Assembly: GCA_019914945.1 (NCBI GenBank)
Contig: CM034100.1
Location: 8,567,096-8,631,095 of the forward strand
DNA: 64,000 nt
Source of the DNA: Typha latifolia
Lineage: Eukaryota > Streptophyta > Magnoliopsida > Poales > Typhaceae
Direction: 5' to 3'
Numbering within the stretch: position 1 is the first letter of the stretch; the number at the start of each line of letters is the position of its first letter. The notes beneath the pieces are model-generated. The model saw nothing but the letters and a program-made list of their open reading frames with translations, had not been told where the DNA came from and did not search any database. Positions 35,674-46,644 of this stretch are shown here, piece by piece. The position numbers and the translations under genes were made by a program.

Positions 35674-36369
35674 ATCTACCACGCTTCCGCAATCTTGTCC
35701 TCAAGGTTTGAAATTAGGGAAGCGATCTTTGAACTCTGACTCAAGCTCCTCCATGATTTGATCCTCTGCATTGGTTCCCCACATATCTGAAAATAGAGGA
35801 AGGCTTGGTGCTGAATAGGAGGCGAGCTCACTTGTGTCCGGTTGGCGTGAAAGGGCATCGGTCGCTCAGTTCCCGATCCCCTTTTTGTAGACTAGTTTGT
35901 AGTCATACCCAAGGAGTTTTGTGACCCACCGTTGTTGTGCTAGGGTGTGAACACTTTGCTCCATGAAGTAGGGTAAGCTATGCTGGTCCGTGCAGATAGT
36001 AAACCATTGGCCAATCAAGTAGGGTTGCCATTTGGTGACGACGTGTAGAATTGATAGCGTTTCGCGCTCGTAGGTGGATAGCTGTCGCGATCGGTTTGAC
36101 AATGCCTTGCTCATATATGCCACGGGTTTGCTCTCTTGCATCAAAACTGCTCCAATGCCCTCACCCGAAGTGTCGCATTTCACCACAAAGGGATTGTTGA
36201 AATCCGATAGTGCTAGAACCGGTGTGGTAGACATGGCTGTCTTCAATGATTCAAAGGCCTCCGTCGCCTTGCCCGTCCATTGAAACCCTCCTTTTCTGAG
36301 TAAGGAGGTCAGTGGGGCAGCAATCTTGCCGTAGTTGGAAACGAATCGTCGGTAATACCCCGTCAACAC
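35674..36369 (-). pseudogene. family A RNase H and end of pol
   Basis: The frame 35866-36369 reads the end of RT (GYYRRFVSNYGKIAAPLTSLL) and the RNase H domain: VVKCDTSGEGIGAVLMQE, ALSNRSRQLSTYERETLSI, WFTICTDQHSLPYF, with the acidic residues CD, YERE and TD kept. The next 190 bases give an acidic tail (about 35676-35858) and the end motif CCTTGAGGACAAGATTG before the LTR. The entire integrase is absent between them. Confidence 0.85.
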
Positions 36370-37267
36370 AAGAAATCACCTCAATTCTCATTGATTAGTG
36401 GGAATTGGCTAGTCCACCATATTCTTGATCTTACTTGGATCGACTTCCACTTCGCTCGATTATATGTCCCAAGTACTCCACTCATGGCTCTCACGAAAGG
36501 CACTTGCTCATCTTGACTTTTAACTAGTTTTGTCGCAAGATATTCAACACCTCACGCACTTGCCGCAACTGCTCTCTCTAATTCCTACTATACACTAGAA
36601 TATCGTTAAAGAAGACGAGCATGTACCAACACAAGAGCGGGCAGAAAAGGTCATTCATTAGCCCTTGGAAGGTGGTCGGTGCATTGGTGAGCCCAAACGG
36701 CATGACTCGGAACTCATAGTGGCCATCGTGAGTTCGGAACGTCGTTTTGTGCACATCTTCCGGGTCGACGCGGATTTGATGAAACCCCGCTCTTAAGTCA
36801 AGTTTGTTGAAGTAAGCCAACCCTGTGAGTTCATCCAGCAACTCCTCAATCACTGGTATTGGATACCGGTCTTTGATGGTGATCGCATTCAAGGCTCGAT
36901 AGTCGACGCAAAATCGCTAACTCCCGTCTTTCTTCCGAACCAGCAGCACCAGCGATGAGTAGGCACTTCTACTCAGTTGAATAATCCCTTGCTCGAGCAT
37001 TTCTACCACCAATTTGCTGATCTCTTCTGTCTGGACATGCGAGTATCGATAGGGCCGAACATTTGCTGGTTCAACCCCCGGAATGATTTGGATGCAATGG
37101 TCGTGCCGACGGGTCGGCGGCAGTCCTCGGGGTTCCTCAAAGAGATCCTTGAATTTCTGCAGCAGCTCTTGCATGTCAGCAGCTATTTCCCTTGGTGGTG
37201 GATATTCTGGTTCAGCAATAGCCATTTGCAATAATAGAGCTCGGTCCCCTGCACAAGGAAGGCCCAA
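36370..37267 (-). pseudogene. family A reverse transcriptase, broken
   Basis: 36917-37267 gives the N-terminal part (LPPTRRHDHCIQIIPG, NVRPYRYSHVQTEEISKLV, LVLLVRKKDG). 36578-36892 gives the palm ([49 protein letters not shown]). The catalytic box reads FFNDILVYS: Asp changed to Asn. Stops separate the parts, and the stretch 36370-36577 toward RNase H is shifted. Confidence 0.88.
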
Positions 37268-37273
37268 AAGTGG

Positions 37274-37726
37274 TTATAACATTGGCCCTTGCTGCGGTTG
37301 GTTTCCATCCAACAGCACCCTTCGACCATTCCTCCAAAATGTCAGTGTGAGGTTTGAAAAATCAAATGTTATGGGCCCTAAGCTCTGAAGCCATTGGGTT
37401 CCCAAGACAATTTCGACACCTCGCAAGGCTAACGGATAAAGATCCAATGTGAAAGTTTTGCCTTGCACTTTCAATTCCACACCTCCACAAATAAAATCTA
37501 CCCTCAATGTAGTGCCATATCCAATCATCACATCGAACCCTTCTATTGGTTCCGACTTGAGCCCAATCTTCCTAAGGAGTCTTTTGTCAATGAAGTTATG
37601 GGTGGACTCGATGTCGATCAAGATTTTCACTGTGGTTTTCTTGACTACACCGTTCACCCGCAAAGTCTTTAGCGCTGCTGTCCCGGAATAGGCGTGGAGG
37701 GAGATCTCGGCCATCATGTCCTCCAC
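37274..37726 (-). pseudogene. family A protease with altered active site
   Basis: A 150-residue frame: MAEISLHAYSGTAALKTLRV, VKILIDIESTHNFID, GFDVMIGYGTTLRV, DLYPLALRGVEIVLGTQWLQ, then the FSNLTLTFW tail. The normal DSG triplet reads DIE, so the Gly and Ser of the catalytic loop are lost. Otherwise the fold residues are well kept, which suggests a recent loss. Confidence 0.88.
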
Positions 37727-37753
37727 AAGTCACTCCTTAGCTACTCCTCACTG

Positions 37754-39159
37754 TCAAGCCACACCCTTATCTTCATCTGCAATCTCTTCCTCCACATCCT
37801 CCAATCCATCTATTAGCATCATCAATCTCATCGATTTAGCGCAGCGATGTCCGAGTACAAACTTCTCATCACAACGAAAGCATAGGCCTTTGGCTCTTCG
37901 TTCCTCCACTTGAGCAGGTGTGAGTGCTTGTCCCGGACCTCTAGGTGCGTACTTCACATCTTGGGATGGCTTCAAGGTTGCTCGAGGAGTCACCATTGTA
38001 GTAGCGGTTCTTGGTACTCTAGTAACATTTTTTGCCGCTATGGTTGGTTAAGCTTGCTTGCTGCTTCCCTGGCTCATTCAGTTCTGTTTTAGATGTGACT
38101 TCTTAGTTCGATGCTTGTCTTCCATGAGCACGGCATCTTCAAAGGCCTTCTTTAAGGTTCTAGGCTTTAAAGCCCTCACGTCGGCTTGTATGTCTCCCCG
38201 TAGCCTGGAGATGAAGGTGCTGCGAAGTTGCTGATCCGTCCATGGGGGTTGGCATCGGCTACTTATCCTCTCAAATTCTTCTTGGTATGCCCCAACCGTG
38301 GTATTTTGCACCGTCTTTGAGAGGAGAACATCGAAGTCTTCATACCCCGACACTCCAAATCGCAGCGTGATATCGGCACAAAAGTCAGCCCAAGTTTCGA
38401 TAGCCTCATTAGCATTGGCTATTCGAAACCAGTGAAGCGTCGCATCTTCAAGGTGGAAGCTCGCAAGCGTCACCTTATATTCTTCCACTGTACCCTGGTA
38501 GCGAAGAATTGCTCTGCCCTATACAACCAATCGATTGGATCGCCACCTTTGAACTTGGGGAATGCGCGATGCACAATTTGCCCATGGATGTTGTTGTTTC
38601 AATCCAGATCATGTTCAAGTCCTTGTCTAACTGGAGGAGAATGCACCATGAATGGTTGATGATTCCTCCTTCGATTTTGATTAACTCGCCATGGTTCTAG
38701 TTTGTATTGCCCTACTCATGGATCTTGATCTCCAAGGTGATCTCCATAGTGGTTCGCTCGTCAGATGGGCTCACCTGCAATTGGGCCTGGTGGAACCATC
38801 CTTGCTTGTCTCTGCCCATAGGGTGGTGGCAGTAGCGGCTCTTGTGGTTGCAAATTCTGAACCGATAGCGGCGGTTTCATAGGAGTGGACTCGCGTTGTG
38901 GGGTCGATAGTGCATTCCCGTTTGCCATGTATTCCCTTGTCGCCCGTAATTCCTACATCATCTCCATAATCATCTGATTGTTGATGGCCATTTGTTCGGA
39001 AAGAGACCCCAACACGGCTTGAACACTAGGTTCTTCTATATTCTGATTTGATTGGGTGGTTCCGCGGGTGGAAGTCCCTGTAATCATTTTCCCCTCTTCT
39101 ATTGGGAGAATCTCTTCTTTCTCATCTTGCAATGCAGCCATGGCTCTGATTGTCATCAT
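37754..39159 (-). pseudogene. family A gag, broken
   Basis: The pieces in order are N-terminal 38953-39159 (MAALQDEKEEILPIEEGK...LGSLSEQMAINNQMIMEMM), core 38078-38488 (LASFHLEDATLHWFRIANA, YQEEFERISSRCQPPW, RGDIQADVRALKPRTLKKAF) and knuckle 37754-37996 (CFRCDEKFVLGHRC). Frame changes lie between the pieces. The knuckle binds element RNA in intact relatives. Confidence 0.87.
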
Positions 39160-39185
39160 AGGAAGCGTGTGTGTGAGGAACGATG

Positions 39186-39197
39186 GCTCTGATACTA
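39186..39197 (-). other. primer-binding site of the 34801-39980 element
   Basis: The minus strand reads TAGTATCAGAGC, one change from TGGTATCAGAGC, three bases (AGC) from the LTR terminus. Confidence 0.85.
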
Positions 39198-39200
39198 GCT

Positions 39201-39980
39201 TGATACGATCTCCCCTTAGGCCAAGGTTCGATCCTTTCTGATTTGCAGATCTGGATAGGATCTGACAAAGAAATTTAGAAAAAGATCCCGAAAGATGCTG
39301 CCGTCAGATTGACATGAGATTTTGATATGTTGTAGCCTCGGAAAAGAGATTTCCAAAAACTTAATTTTAGGCAAATCGGAGATATCCAATTAGTGGACGA
39401 ACATCGATTAGTCTGTCTTAGGATCTATGGATAGAGACACGAGATCCTAGATGATGGTGGATGGTGGTGGACTGGCGTTAATGGGCAGCACTGGTGAGTA
39501 AGTGGTCGTGGAAGGGTTATGGTTGATGGAAGGATTAGGGCAAGTGATGGATAGATTGAAAGAAGGGGGAGGAGAGGACTGCCCCTAAGGGAGCAGGGCA
39601 AAAACTCAATTCATCAATAATGATTCCATAGTTGCCATCCACACCTTTAGAGGCTAACCAAGCAATTTAAAAATGGCAATTATTAACCCTAAACAGTACA
39701 TTTTTGCCGACCACTTTCGAACGCATATATTTCGCACTTCTCTAGATTTGCGAATGCGATGTACGCATTCGCAAGCACGTTCGAACGCACATTTCGCACT
39801 CTCTGGATGTGCGAACTTGATGTATCTGTTCACAAGTGCATTCGAATGCACTCCACCCATGTTCGAATGCGACATATAAAAAACTTATTTTTTTAGAATT
39901 AAATACTAAAACAAGAGACAAAGACATCCCTAAAGTGTATCCATGCTCAAGACGACATCGGTGAAGCCCGAATCGTATCA
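39201..39980 (-). mobile_element. 5' LTR of the 34801-39980 element
   Basis: In element orientation TGATACGATTCGGG...GATCGTATCA, 780 bp. It matches the 3' LTR throughout apart from scattered changes and one deletion of about 95 bp at GGGAGCAGGGC. Array at about 39712-39880. Confidence 0.9.
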
Positions 39981-41564
39981 ATGATAACTCGCCACATATG
40001 CCCTAGTGAACGATATGTGTTAGAATGTCTACTGTGCACACAGACTAATGAGTGCGTCCTAACTCTTGCACTCACTTGGGTATCCTCACACTTCTTATCA
40101 ACTATCCTATCAATCAGATTATCATGCTTTCCAGTACTATAATAAGTCATGCATATTAGGAATTTAGGTGGAAGAGGAGTCAAAAGAAATATATGATGCG
40201 ATGAAATCTCCAATGATACATGTATCACATGCATACTCATGCTAGTCTATCACATGCATACTCATGCTAGTCTATTACATGCATATTAATGCTACATATC
40301 ATCCCGACATATCTGTATATATTATCAACATACTAATATCTAAGATCGATCTAATCAAATGAATGATAAAATATGCTCGACTAAAATTATCTCTAGATAA
40401 GATCATATAATTATGCTGGAGGCCAAAATATACATATACATAATTAAATAATATATCCTAATTGAGAAAGACATCTAGGGGATAAAACTACTCACCTTAG
40501 AGCAAAAGACTCAACACACATATCTCTCACCTCAATCAATCAACCGTCACTCATCTCTAATAAGTTCCACAGGGTCTCACATAAAGGGCTCGGGATCTGA
40601 AAATATATAAGTACTATGATGTTAGCCGTTTATCCAATAAGAATTAATTCAAGTAAAATATAAAGATATATTAGGTTTAGAATCAGTTCTTTTATTTTTT
40701 TATTACATAACTAGATCTACATTATAGATATGATTCAAATACTATAATTATACTATTATTATAAGATACTAGTTATAATATAAGGAGAAGAGGTATGTTT
40801 CTTTTTATATAGAAATATTCTAAATATATAATTATAACATAAAATAAAAGGCTAAACAACTATAAATAAGATATAAGTATAGACAAGATCTATTTATAAT
40901 TAATTTAAATAATTCTTACTCTATCTTGATTAATTAGGAACTATATACTCTTTACTTAATTATACAAAATAATAAATAAATAAATAAATTAATTAATAAG
41001 GCTAGTATCTTATTCTACACACAGTAGTATATAATATTGTTAAAAATTACTTAAAATATATATTATGAATATTAGTATATATATATATATCTATAAATCT
41101 CATGATTATAATTAAGGAAACTATTTATTAATCTAACAAAACATATATATATATATATATATTAAATAACAAAACATATAAGTACTATGATGTGGCCTCT
41201 CACCGACGACTCGGTTTCGGCAAACCCAAGAGTGAAAGATGGAGTGAGTGAGAGAGAGGGAGAGAGGGGGAGAGAGAGGGGTTGAGGGCTCACCTTGGTG
41301 GCGGCAAGAGGGGAAGAGAAAGGGAGTGCTTAAGAGAGACGGTGGGGAGGGAGGCTGTGGCTGTGGCGATGGGGCCCACTATGGCCAGCTAGCCAGGCCC
41401 ACGCTATGTGGCGCCCCTATAGCCTGCCACAGCATGTGAGAAATTTTTCTCACCTACTGAGCTTTGGCTTGGACACGAGGTCGATCACAACGTGGTCGGT
41501 TGCATCGTGCCCAAAATATATTATTATTATTATTATTATTATTATTTTGGATTGTTACATGGTA

Positions 41565-42053
41565 GATTTGTTATTTAGAAGGAAAAATGAAAAAGGAGGA
41601 TGGCCCTATGGGACTAGGGTTGTATGACAATTGAAGGAGAAAGGGAGGAACGAAAGGGAGGAAGATCAAGAGAGACGAGAGGTAGAAAATGAGTCCATTG
41701 CAATATTCTTCATTAATCCCTATAATAGGCTGCTCTCCATATATATATTAGAGAGTAACCTTAATGACATGAAATTAATTAAACCCTAACCCGAAAGAAA
41801 TAATCGAACCAGATTGAAATCAATGTGTGGTATGCCTCAATAATGGCTGCTTTCTAGTTTGGGTGTTTGAACTCCATTGGCTAGGCATTCAAATACCTCA
41901 ACAATGTCTTGAATCTTGGGCGTTCAAATGTTGTTTGCCAAGCATTTGATTCCCAGAGCCAAAAATAGCTGGATGTCTTAAATAAATGGCAAGTGTTCGA
42001 AAGTGAAAAATGACTCGACCCATCTAAAACAAAGCCCTCCCACCCAGCTCTCT
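41565..42053 (-). mobile_element. family E LTR-like unit 1, right part
   Basis: It continues 33517-33649 once the B LTR is removed. Order on the plus strand: TTATTTAGAAGGAAAAA, GGGAGGAAGATCAAGAGAGA, CAATATTCTTCATTAATCCCT, a TATA-like CATATATATATTAGAGA. Then come repeats around GGCATTCAAATACC and GGGCGTTCAAATG. The layout (minus-strand TATA with palindrome-like repeats upstream of it) is that of an LTR. Confidence 0.65.
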
Positions 42054-42720
42054 AGAATTGCTCTCACAAAATCCACCCTAGAATCTATTCTAAGACCATT
42101 TCTGATCGGATTAAGTCGTTTCTCCATCTAAAAGATCGGAGCACGTATCATGGAGATAAAGAGGCTAATGGTGATGATGGAATTGATAATTTATTATTTA
42201 GAAGGAAAAAATTAAAGAGGAGGATGTTGGCCCTTTGGGGCTAGGATGCTACAACAATTGGAGGAGGAAGGAGGGTGTTGGCTTTGGTGGTCGCAACGGC
42301 TAGGTTGAAGGAACGAAAGGGAGGAAGATCAAGAGAGAGGAGAGGTAGAAAAAGAGGCAATTGCAATATTCTTCATTAATCCCTAGAAATGGCTGCTCCC
42401 CGCATATATATTTGGAGACTAATCATAATGAATTGAAATTAATTAAACTTTAGCTCCAAACAAATAATTTAATGGGACTGAAATCAACGTTTGGCATTGA
42501 ATGCCATTGGCTAGGCATTCGAACACCTCAATAATTGCTACTTTCAAGTTCGGGAATTTGAACTATGTTGGTCGGGCATTCAAATGCCTCAACTATGTCG
42601 TGAAGCTTGGGCGTTGGAATGTCGTTGTCCAAGCATTTCACTCTTTGAGCTCGAACTGGCGAGATGTCCTAAAATATGACAAGTGTTGTGAAGATAAAAA
42701 TGACTAAGCTAAGATAAATG
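42054..42720 (-). mobile_element. family E LTR-like unit 2
   Basis: A second tandem copy of unit 1, joined directly to it. The repeats upstream of its TATA-like site include GGCATTGAATGCC and GGCATTCAAATGCC, near-perfect palindromes analogous to the TTCGAACG repeats of families A, D and G. No internal region is seen between the units. Confidence 0.65.
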
Positions 42721-42769
42721 GGTTTGACCCAATTAACCCAACCTCCACACCCATCCTACGAGGTGACCC

Positions 42770-43547
42770 CATGTAAGATTTTCACACGGTGGTGTAATGA
42801 TGTGGAGTTGAGGGCTCGGAAGGTAGTATTGATGCTAACCTATGTGATGGATTTACGACTGAGGTTCTTAATCTACAATGGCAAATAATTCGGTCATATT
42901 GTTCGTAGGTGATCGGTTAGCGAGTTACCACTAGGATCTATCATCCCTTGTGGGTATTGTGCGACCGAGTGTGAGTGTTGATGTGGCCTACGAGCGTAGC
43001 TCTACATAGGCCTAAGTTTGAGGACTCGATAGTCTGGATTGATGCATGGTAGATTATTGATTGTTAATGTATGTGCGCATTAGATAAATATGTTATGGAA
43101 TATTGATGTATTGATTTGATCTTGATGTGCATATTCATATTTACTTATTGTTGCATCATTGATTGCACTATTTTTAGACTATAACAGTAGATACTTGCTG
43201 GGCTTTATGCTCACTAGATTTTGGTGGAAATATTTTTTGATCGGTTGATTGACCCGAGCCCGTGGAAGATCTAACGAAGACTAGTTTTAGTTTTTATTTA
43301 TTTTATTCTTGTAAAGTAAGCTAGAAAGCTTGCAACCCTTGTGTAGGAATTATAATTTATTTATGGTTTGTATTTTGAGGCTTGTTGTGGTCTATGGTGT
43401 TTTGGACTTCCTTCTGTTTTATATTATTTATAAAAATATGGGCTTTCCTCTTGTTTATTGTGTTAAAATATTGATGAATATATCATGTGGACATTACATA
43501 GGTTGCACAGACATGAAGGGCACATGTATTTGATGGTAGGTGTTACA
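42770..43547 (+). mobile_element. family C LTR, 3' part
   Basis: It aligns with 22370-22830 plus 23759-24156 and ends GGTGTTACA at 43547. There is no PBS after it (CCCGATCAAGCC), so it is a solo or 3' LTR. It is the unoccupied counterpart of the A insertion at 22836-23753 (around 43140-43160). Confidence 0.7.
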
Positions 43548-44363
43548 CCCGATCAAGCCCGAATCACATCAACTTATATATATATATTGTTATGGTTATA
43601 CAATTAAAATTTTTATATACATATAATAAACTATATTAGTATTATATATTATATATAATTATTTTTAATATTATTAAAATGTCATTCCGCCTAAGCACTC
43701 GCTTGTCGAGTTAGAGGTCGGCGGTACGGTGACCTTATTCCCACCGCCCTGAAATTGCCTCTCAATACACTATATATATTAGCAATAAATTAAGTTCATT
43801 GAGCTGAATTCGATGTAAATTTCCCAAACATTAAAATGGTTCAGAAAATTAAAAGGAATATGAGCACCATAAGTAAAACAACAATTGACTCGTAAGATAG
43901 CAGGTCATACCAAACCGCTAGGTAATCCCTATGAAAAGCTATTCAAAGATGGGGTCATCGACTTGCCCTTAATAGAACTGGAGTTCTGTACAAGCTCGGT
44001 TCCGAATTGATTTCGAGCTTAATCGAACCTACACAAGAGATTGGGATATTTTATACATATATATATATTCTCGTCTCCCTATTAATACATACCCTCATAG
44101 CTGTCATGCGTATTAGTTTAGAAGCATTAATATTATATTATTTGCATTTAAAAATATACGTATATGTAATATATACTAATTATCAAGTCTGAGAAAGGGT
44201 TGGCCCATAAGCTATATATATATATATATATTGTTATAGTTATAAATTATATTATTCAAATCTTTATATACATGTAATTATTATATTAGTATATTATATA
44301 TATATATATATATTTTACTAAGTGGTGAGGTGATCGGCCCCATCCATGATCGTACTTCAATAC

Positions 44364-44406
<43 letters not shown>

Positions 44407-44532
44407 ATAAATTGAGTTTATTTAGCCGAATCTATTCGTAATTAAATTTGAGCTTTACTTTGGTGATCAAGCCGGGCTAGTATTAAATATGAGGGGAGCT
44501 TGAGCCTCCAAACATAGACACCAAGGGCAATA
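43548..44532. repeat. AT-rich DNA with a diverged direct repeat and (TA)n runs
   Basis: The block beginning TATATATATTGTTAT.GTTATA at about 43576 recurs at about 44222 (followed by TTTATATACAT.TAATA and later a CAATACA.TA(TA)n motif). (TA)n runs lie at 44213-44232, 44297-44315 and 44368-44402. No gene. Confidence 0.55.
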
Positions 44533-45221
44533 GAGTTTTTGATCAAACTAGACCTATTTAAAATTTTTTTTATCCAAATAGTTTACACCCCAAACTTCTC
44601 TATTTCATAGTGGCTCTAAATGAAATGCTTAACTGTTAAGTGTTTTACTCAGGCAAAGGTAAAATGCTGATTTGATCAATGTTATTTAGTTTAAAATAAA
44701 ATATGGAACATTTATAAAAAAAAAGATACATATAAGCATTTTATTATTAAAAACACTAGATAGCAACAATATGAGTACAAATAAAAAGAAAAAATTTATA
44801 ACGTCATAACTTTATGCTCGATTATCAATTTTAGTCATAAAATATGTCACTGTGAAGAAATGGAGGAGTTCTATAATTCCTCGAAGCCAACTATACTCAG
44901 GATCACAAATAAAAAGATGGTAGCTCCTCCAAATTTATGTGAAATTTTTTAGTTCTTTCAAATAAAATGCTCAACTCTTTAGAGTTTCCTAAATATAAAA
45001 CGGTGATGCGTTGAGCGTTTTATAAAATAAATTTTTCGACATTTTCATCTAAAAGTAAAACGCTGAACTTTGAGGTTACATTTCCATTCAAAATAACTTA
45101 TTAGCATTTTACCTATGGCCACAGTGTCTCAGACCTATTATTGTATTAAGTTTGAGCTGGAGTCCATTTGGGTAAATAAAAGGTAAAAGAGAGCTAGTTT
45201 GGTAAAAAAAAAAAAAAACTC
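44533..45221. mobile_element. MITE 1 of a long-TIR family
   Basis: The ends are GAGTTTTTGATCAAACTAG and the complement CTAGTTTGGT(A)nCTC. The terminal inverted repeat extends inward about 130 bases (CCAAATAGTTTACACCCCAAACTT against AAGTTTGAGCTGGAGTCCATTTGG). The interior is packed with short AAAACGCT/AGCGTTTT-type inverted motifs. No coding frame. The long TIR suggests a Mutator-like derivative, but no clear target duplication is visible, so the superfamily is open. Confidence 0.7.
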
Positions 45222-45830
45222 ATTATATACTACTTGGGAAGTTGCTCCTTTACGTGTACACCCACCTCTTTAAATATCTAATTTGAACGTTTCCCTTTCA
45301 ATATTGCCAGAAGTTTTTGACCAAATTAGCCCTCTTTTACATTTTATTTACCCAAATAGACTCCACCTCAACTTAATACCAAAATGGATCTAAAGACCTA
45401 TAGCCCTAGGTAAAACACTATAAGTTCAGTGTTTTATTTTTAGATAGAAATGATAAAAATTTATTTTATAAAATGCTCCACCCATCAGCGTTTTACATTT
45501 TAGAAAACGCTAAAGAGTTGAGTATTTTATTGAAAAGAAGTGAAAAAAAAAATCAACTTAAATTTTGAAGAGCAACGGATTTTTATTTTGCTGCCTATGA
45601 GTGCAATTGGCTTCGAGAAATAACAATAACATATTTTATGACTAAAATAGATAACTGAGCACAAAGATATAACATTATAAACTTTTTATTTATATTACTT
45701 ACATAGTTGCTGTGTAGTGTTTTTAACAATAAGATAGTTAAATTTTCAGCGTTTTTTAATCTATCATCTTTTTATAAATGTTCAGCTTTTATTTATAAAA
45801 AATAAAAGCGTTGGTATGATTAGCATTTTA

Positions 45831-46482
45831 TGTTACGAACCAACCTAATCTGATCCGCAACGGTTCTGAAACTTGGATCCTAGCTTGGTAGCCCACTAAT
45901 GGCTAGATAGATGCTAGGGTTAGATCTTGGTGTGAAATGAGAGAAGTTGTTATGAAAGAGGGTGGTTAGAGGCTGGAAGAAGCCGACCAAAGACTTGGGC
46001 GGTGGAAGAAGGGAGGTGGGAGAGAGCGCCAATGGCTAGAATCAAGAAAGAAAGAGATGAGGCTAAAGCCAATTCAAATCCAAATAAAAAAATCAATTAG
46101 GGTTTCCTCCACAAATATATAGAGACTCACCCTAAGGACTCCATAATTAACATAAAAACACCCCAACCAAATCCTAACAATCTCTAACTTAACCTACACT
46201 TTCGTCATAGTGCGTTCGAACGCGCCAATTTCGTTCTTTGTCAATGCAAACGTGATGCAGGCGTTTGAACGGCCGCGTTCAAACGCACCCATTTCCGTTC
46301 GAACGTGCCAATTTCGTTCTCTATCGATGCGAACGTGATGCAGGCGTTCGAACGCGGTCCTTACTTTGAACACACCCTAGCAAAAATAGATTTTATTGAT
46401 TCTACTTACTCAACTAGATAAATAGGCTCATTTTCATGAACCCAATATCATGTGTGATGCCAATATGGATTAAATCGTATCA
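45831..46482 (-). mobile_element. 3' LTR of element D
   Basis: In element orientation TGATACGATTTAATC...GGTTCGTAACA, 652 bp. U3 array at about 46209-46375 (GATGCAGGCGTTCGAACGCG, TTCGTTCTCTATCGATGCG). A minus-strand TATA-like site lies near 46118-46126. Confidence 0.93.
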
Positions 46483-46644
46483 CTCCAGCAATGCTTCGTG
46501 CACCTTGGCCTCAAGGTGTCAACTCAGGGTAATGGTCCATGAAGTCAGCTTCAGGCATCCATGTCGCCTCCTCCACTAGACGTCCTTGCTATTCCACCAA
46601 AATCTCAGTCATCCACTCGTCCTGAACTCGAGTGCATCGGCGAG

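Larger units (their letters stand above)
34801..39980 (-). mobile_element. full-length family A element lacking integrase, 5180 bp
   Basis: Two LTRs (34801-35673 and 39201-39980), PBS, gag, protease, RT and RNase H in order on the minus strand, flanked by AGGAT (34796-34800) and ATGAT (39981-39985). The B LTR around it becomes continuous (GTGAGGATAACTCGCC) when it is removed. RNase H is followed within about 190 bases by the 3' LTR, so integrase is missing altogether. The element could only have moved with integrase supplied by a relative, or lost it after insertion. Confidence 0.92.
33650..41559 (-). mobile_element. family B solo LTR, minus, itself interrupted
   Basis: In element orientation it runs TGTAACAATCC...GGGGGCATTACA and is flanked by GGGTA (33645-33649) and TGGTA (41560-41564), one mismatch. 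Net length is about 2.7 kb after removing the nested A element (34801-39980) and one target copy. It has the AT-rich block (40620-41180), the CCCTGTGGA... block near 40570 and GA-rich DNA (41230-41360), the complement of the CT tract. (ATT)9 lies at 41520-41546 near its 5' end. No B internal sequence is present. Confidence 0.9.

Noticed and set aside
41520..41546. (ATT)n as a poly(A)-like tail of a LINE or SINE
   Set aside because: It lies inside the B LTR 5' end next to GTTACA and has no LINE or SINE body; a simple microsatellite.
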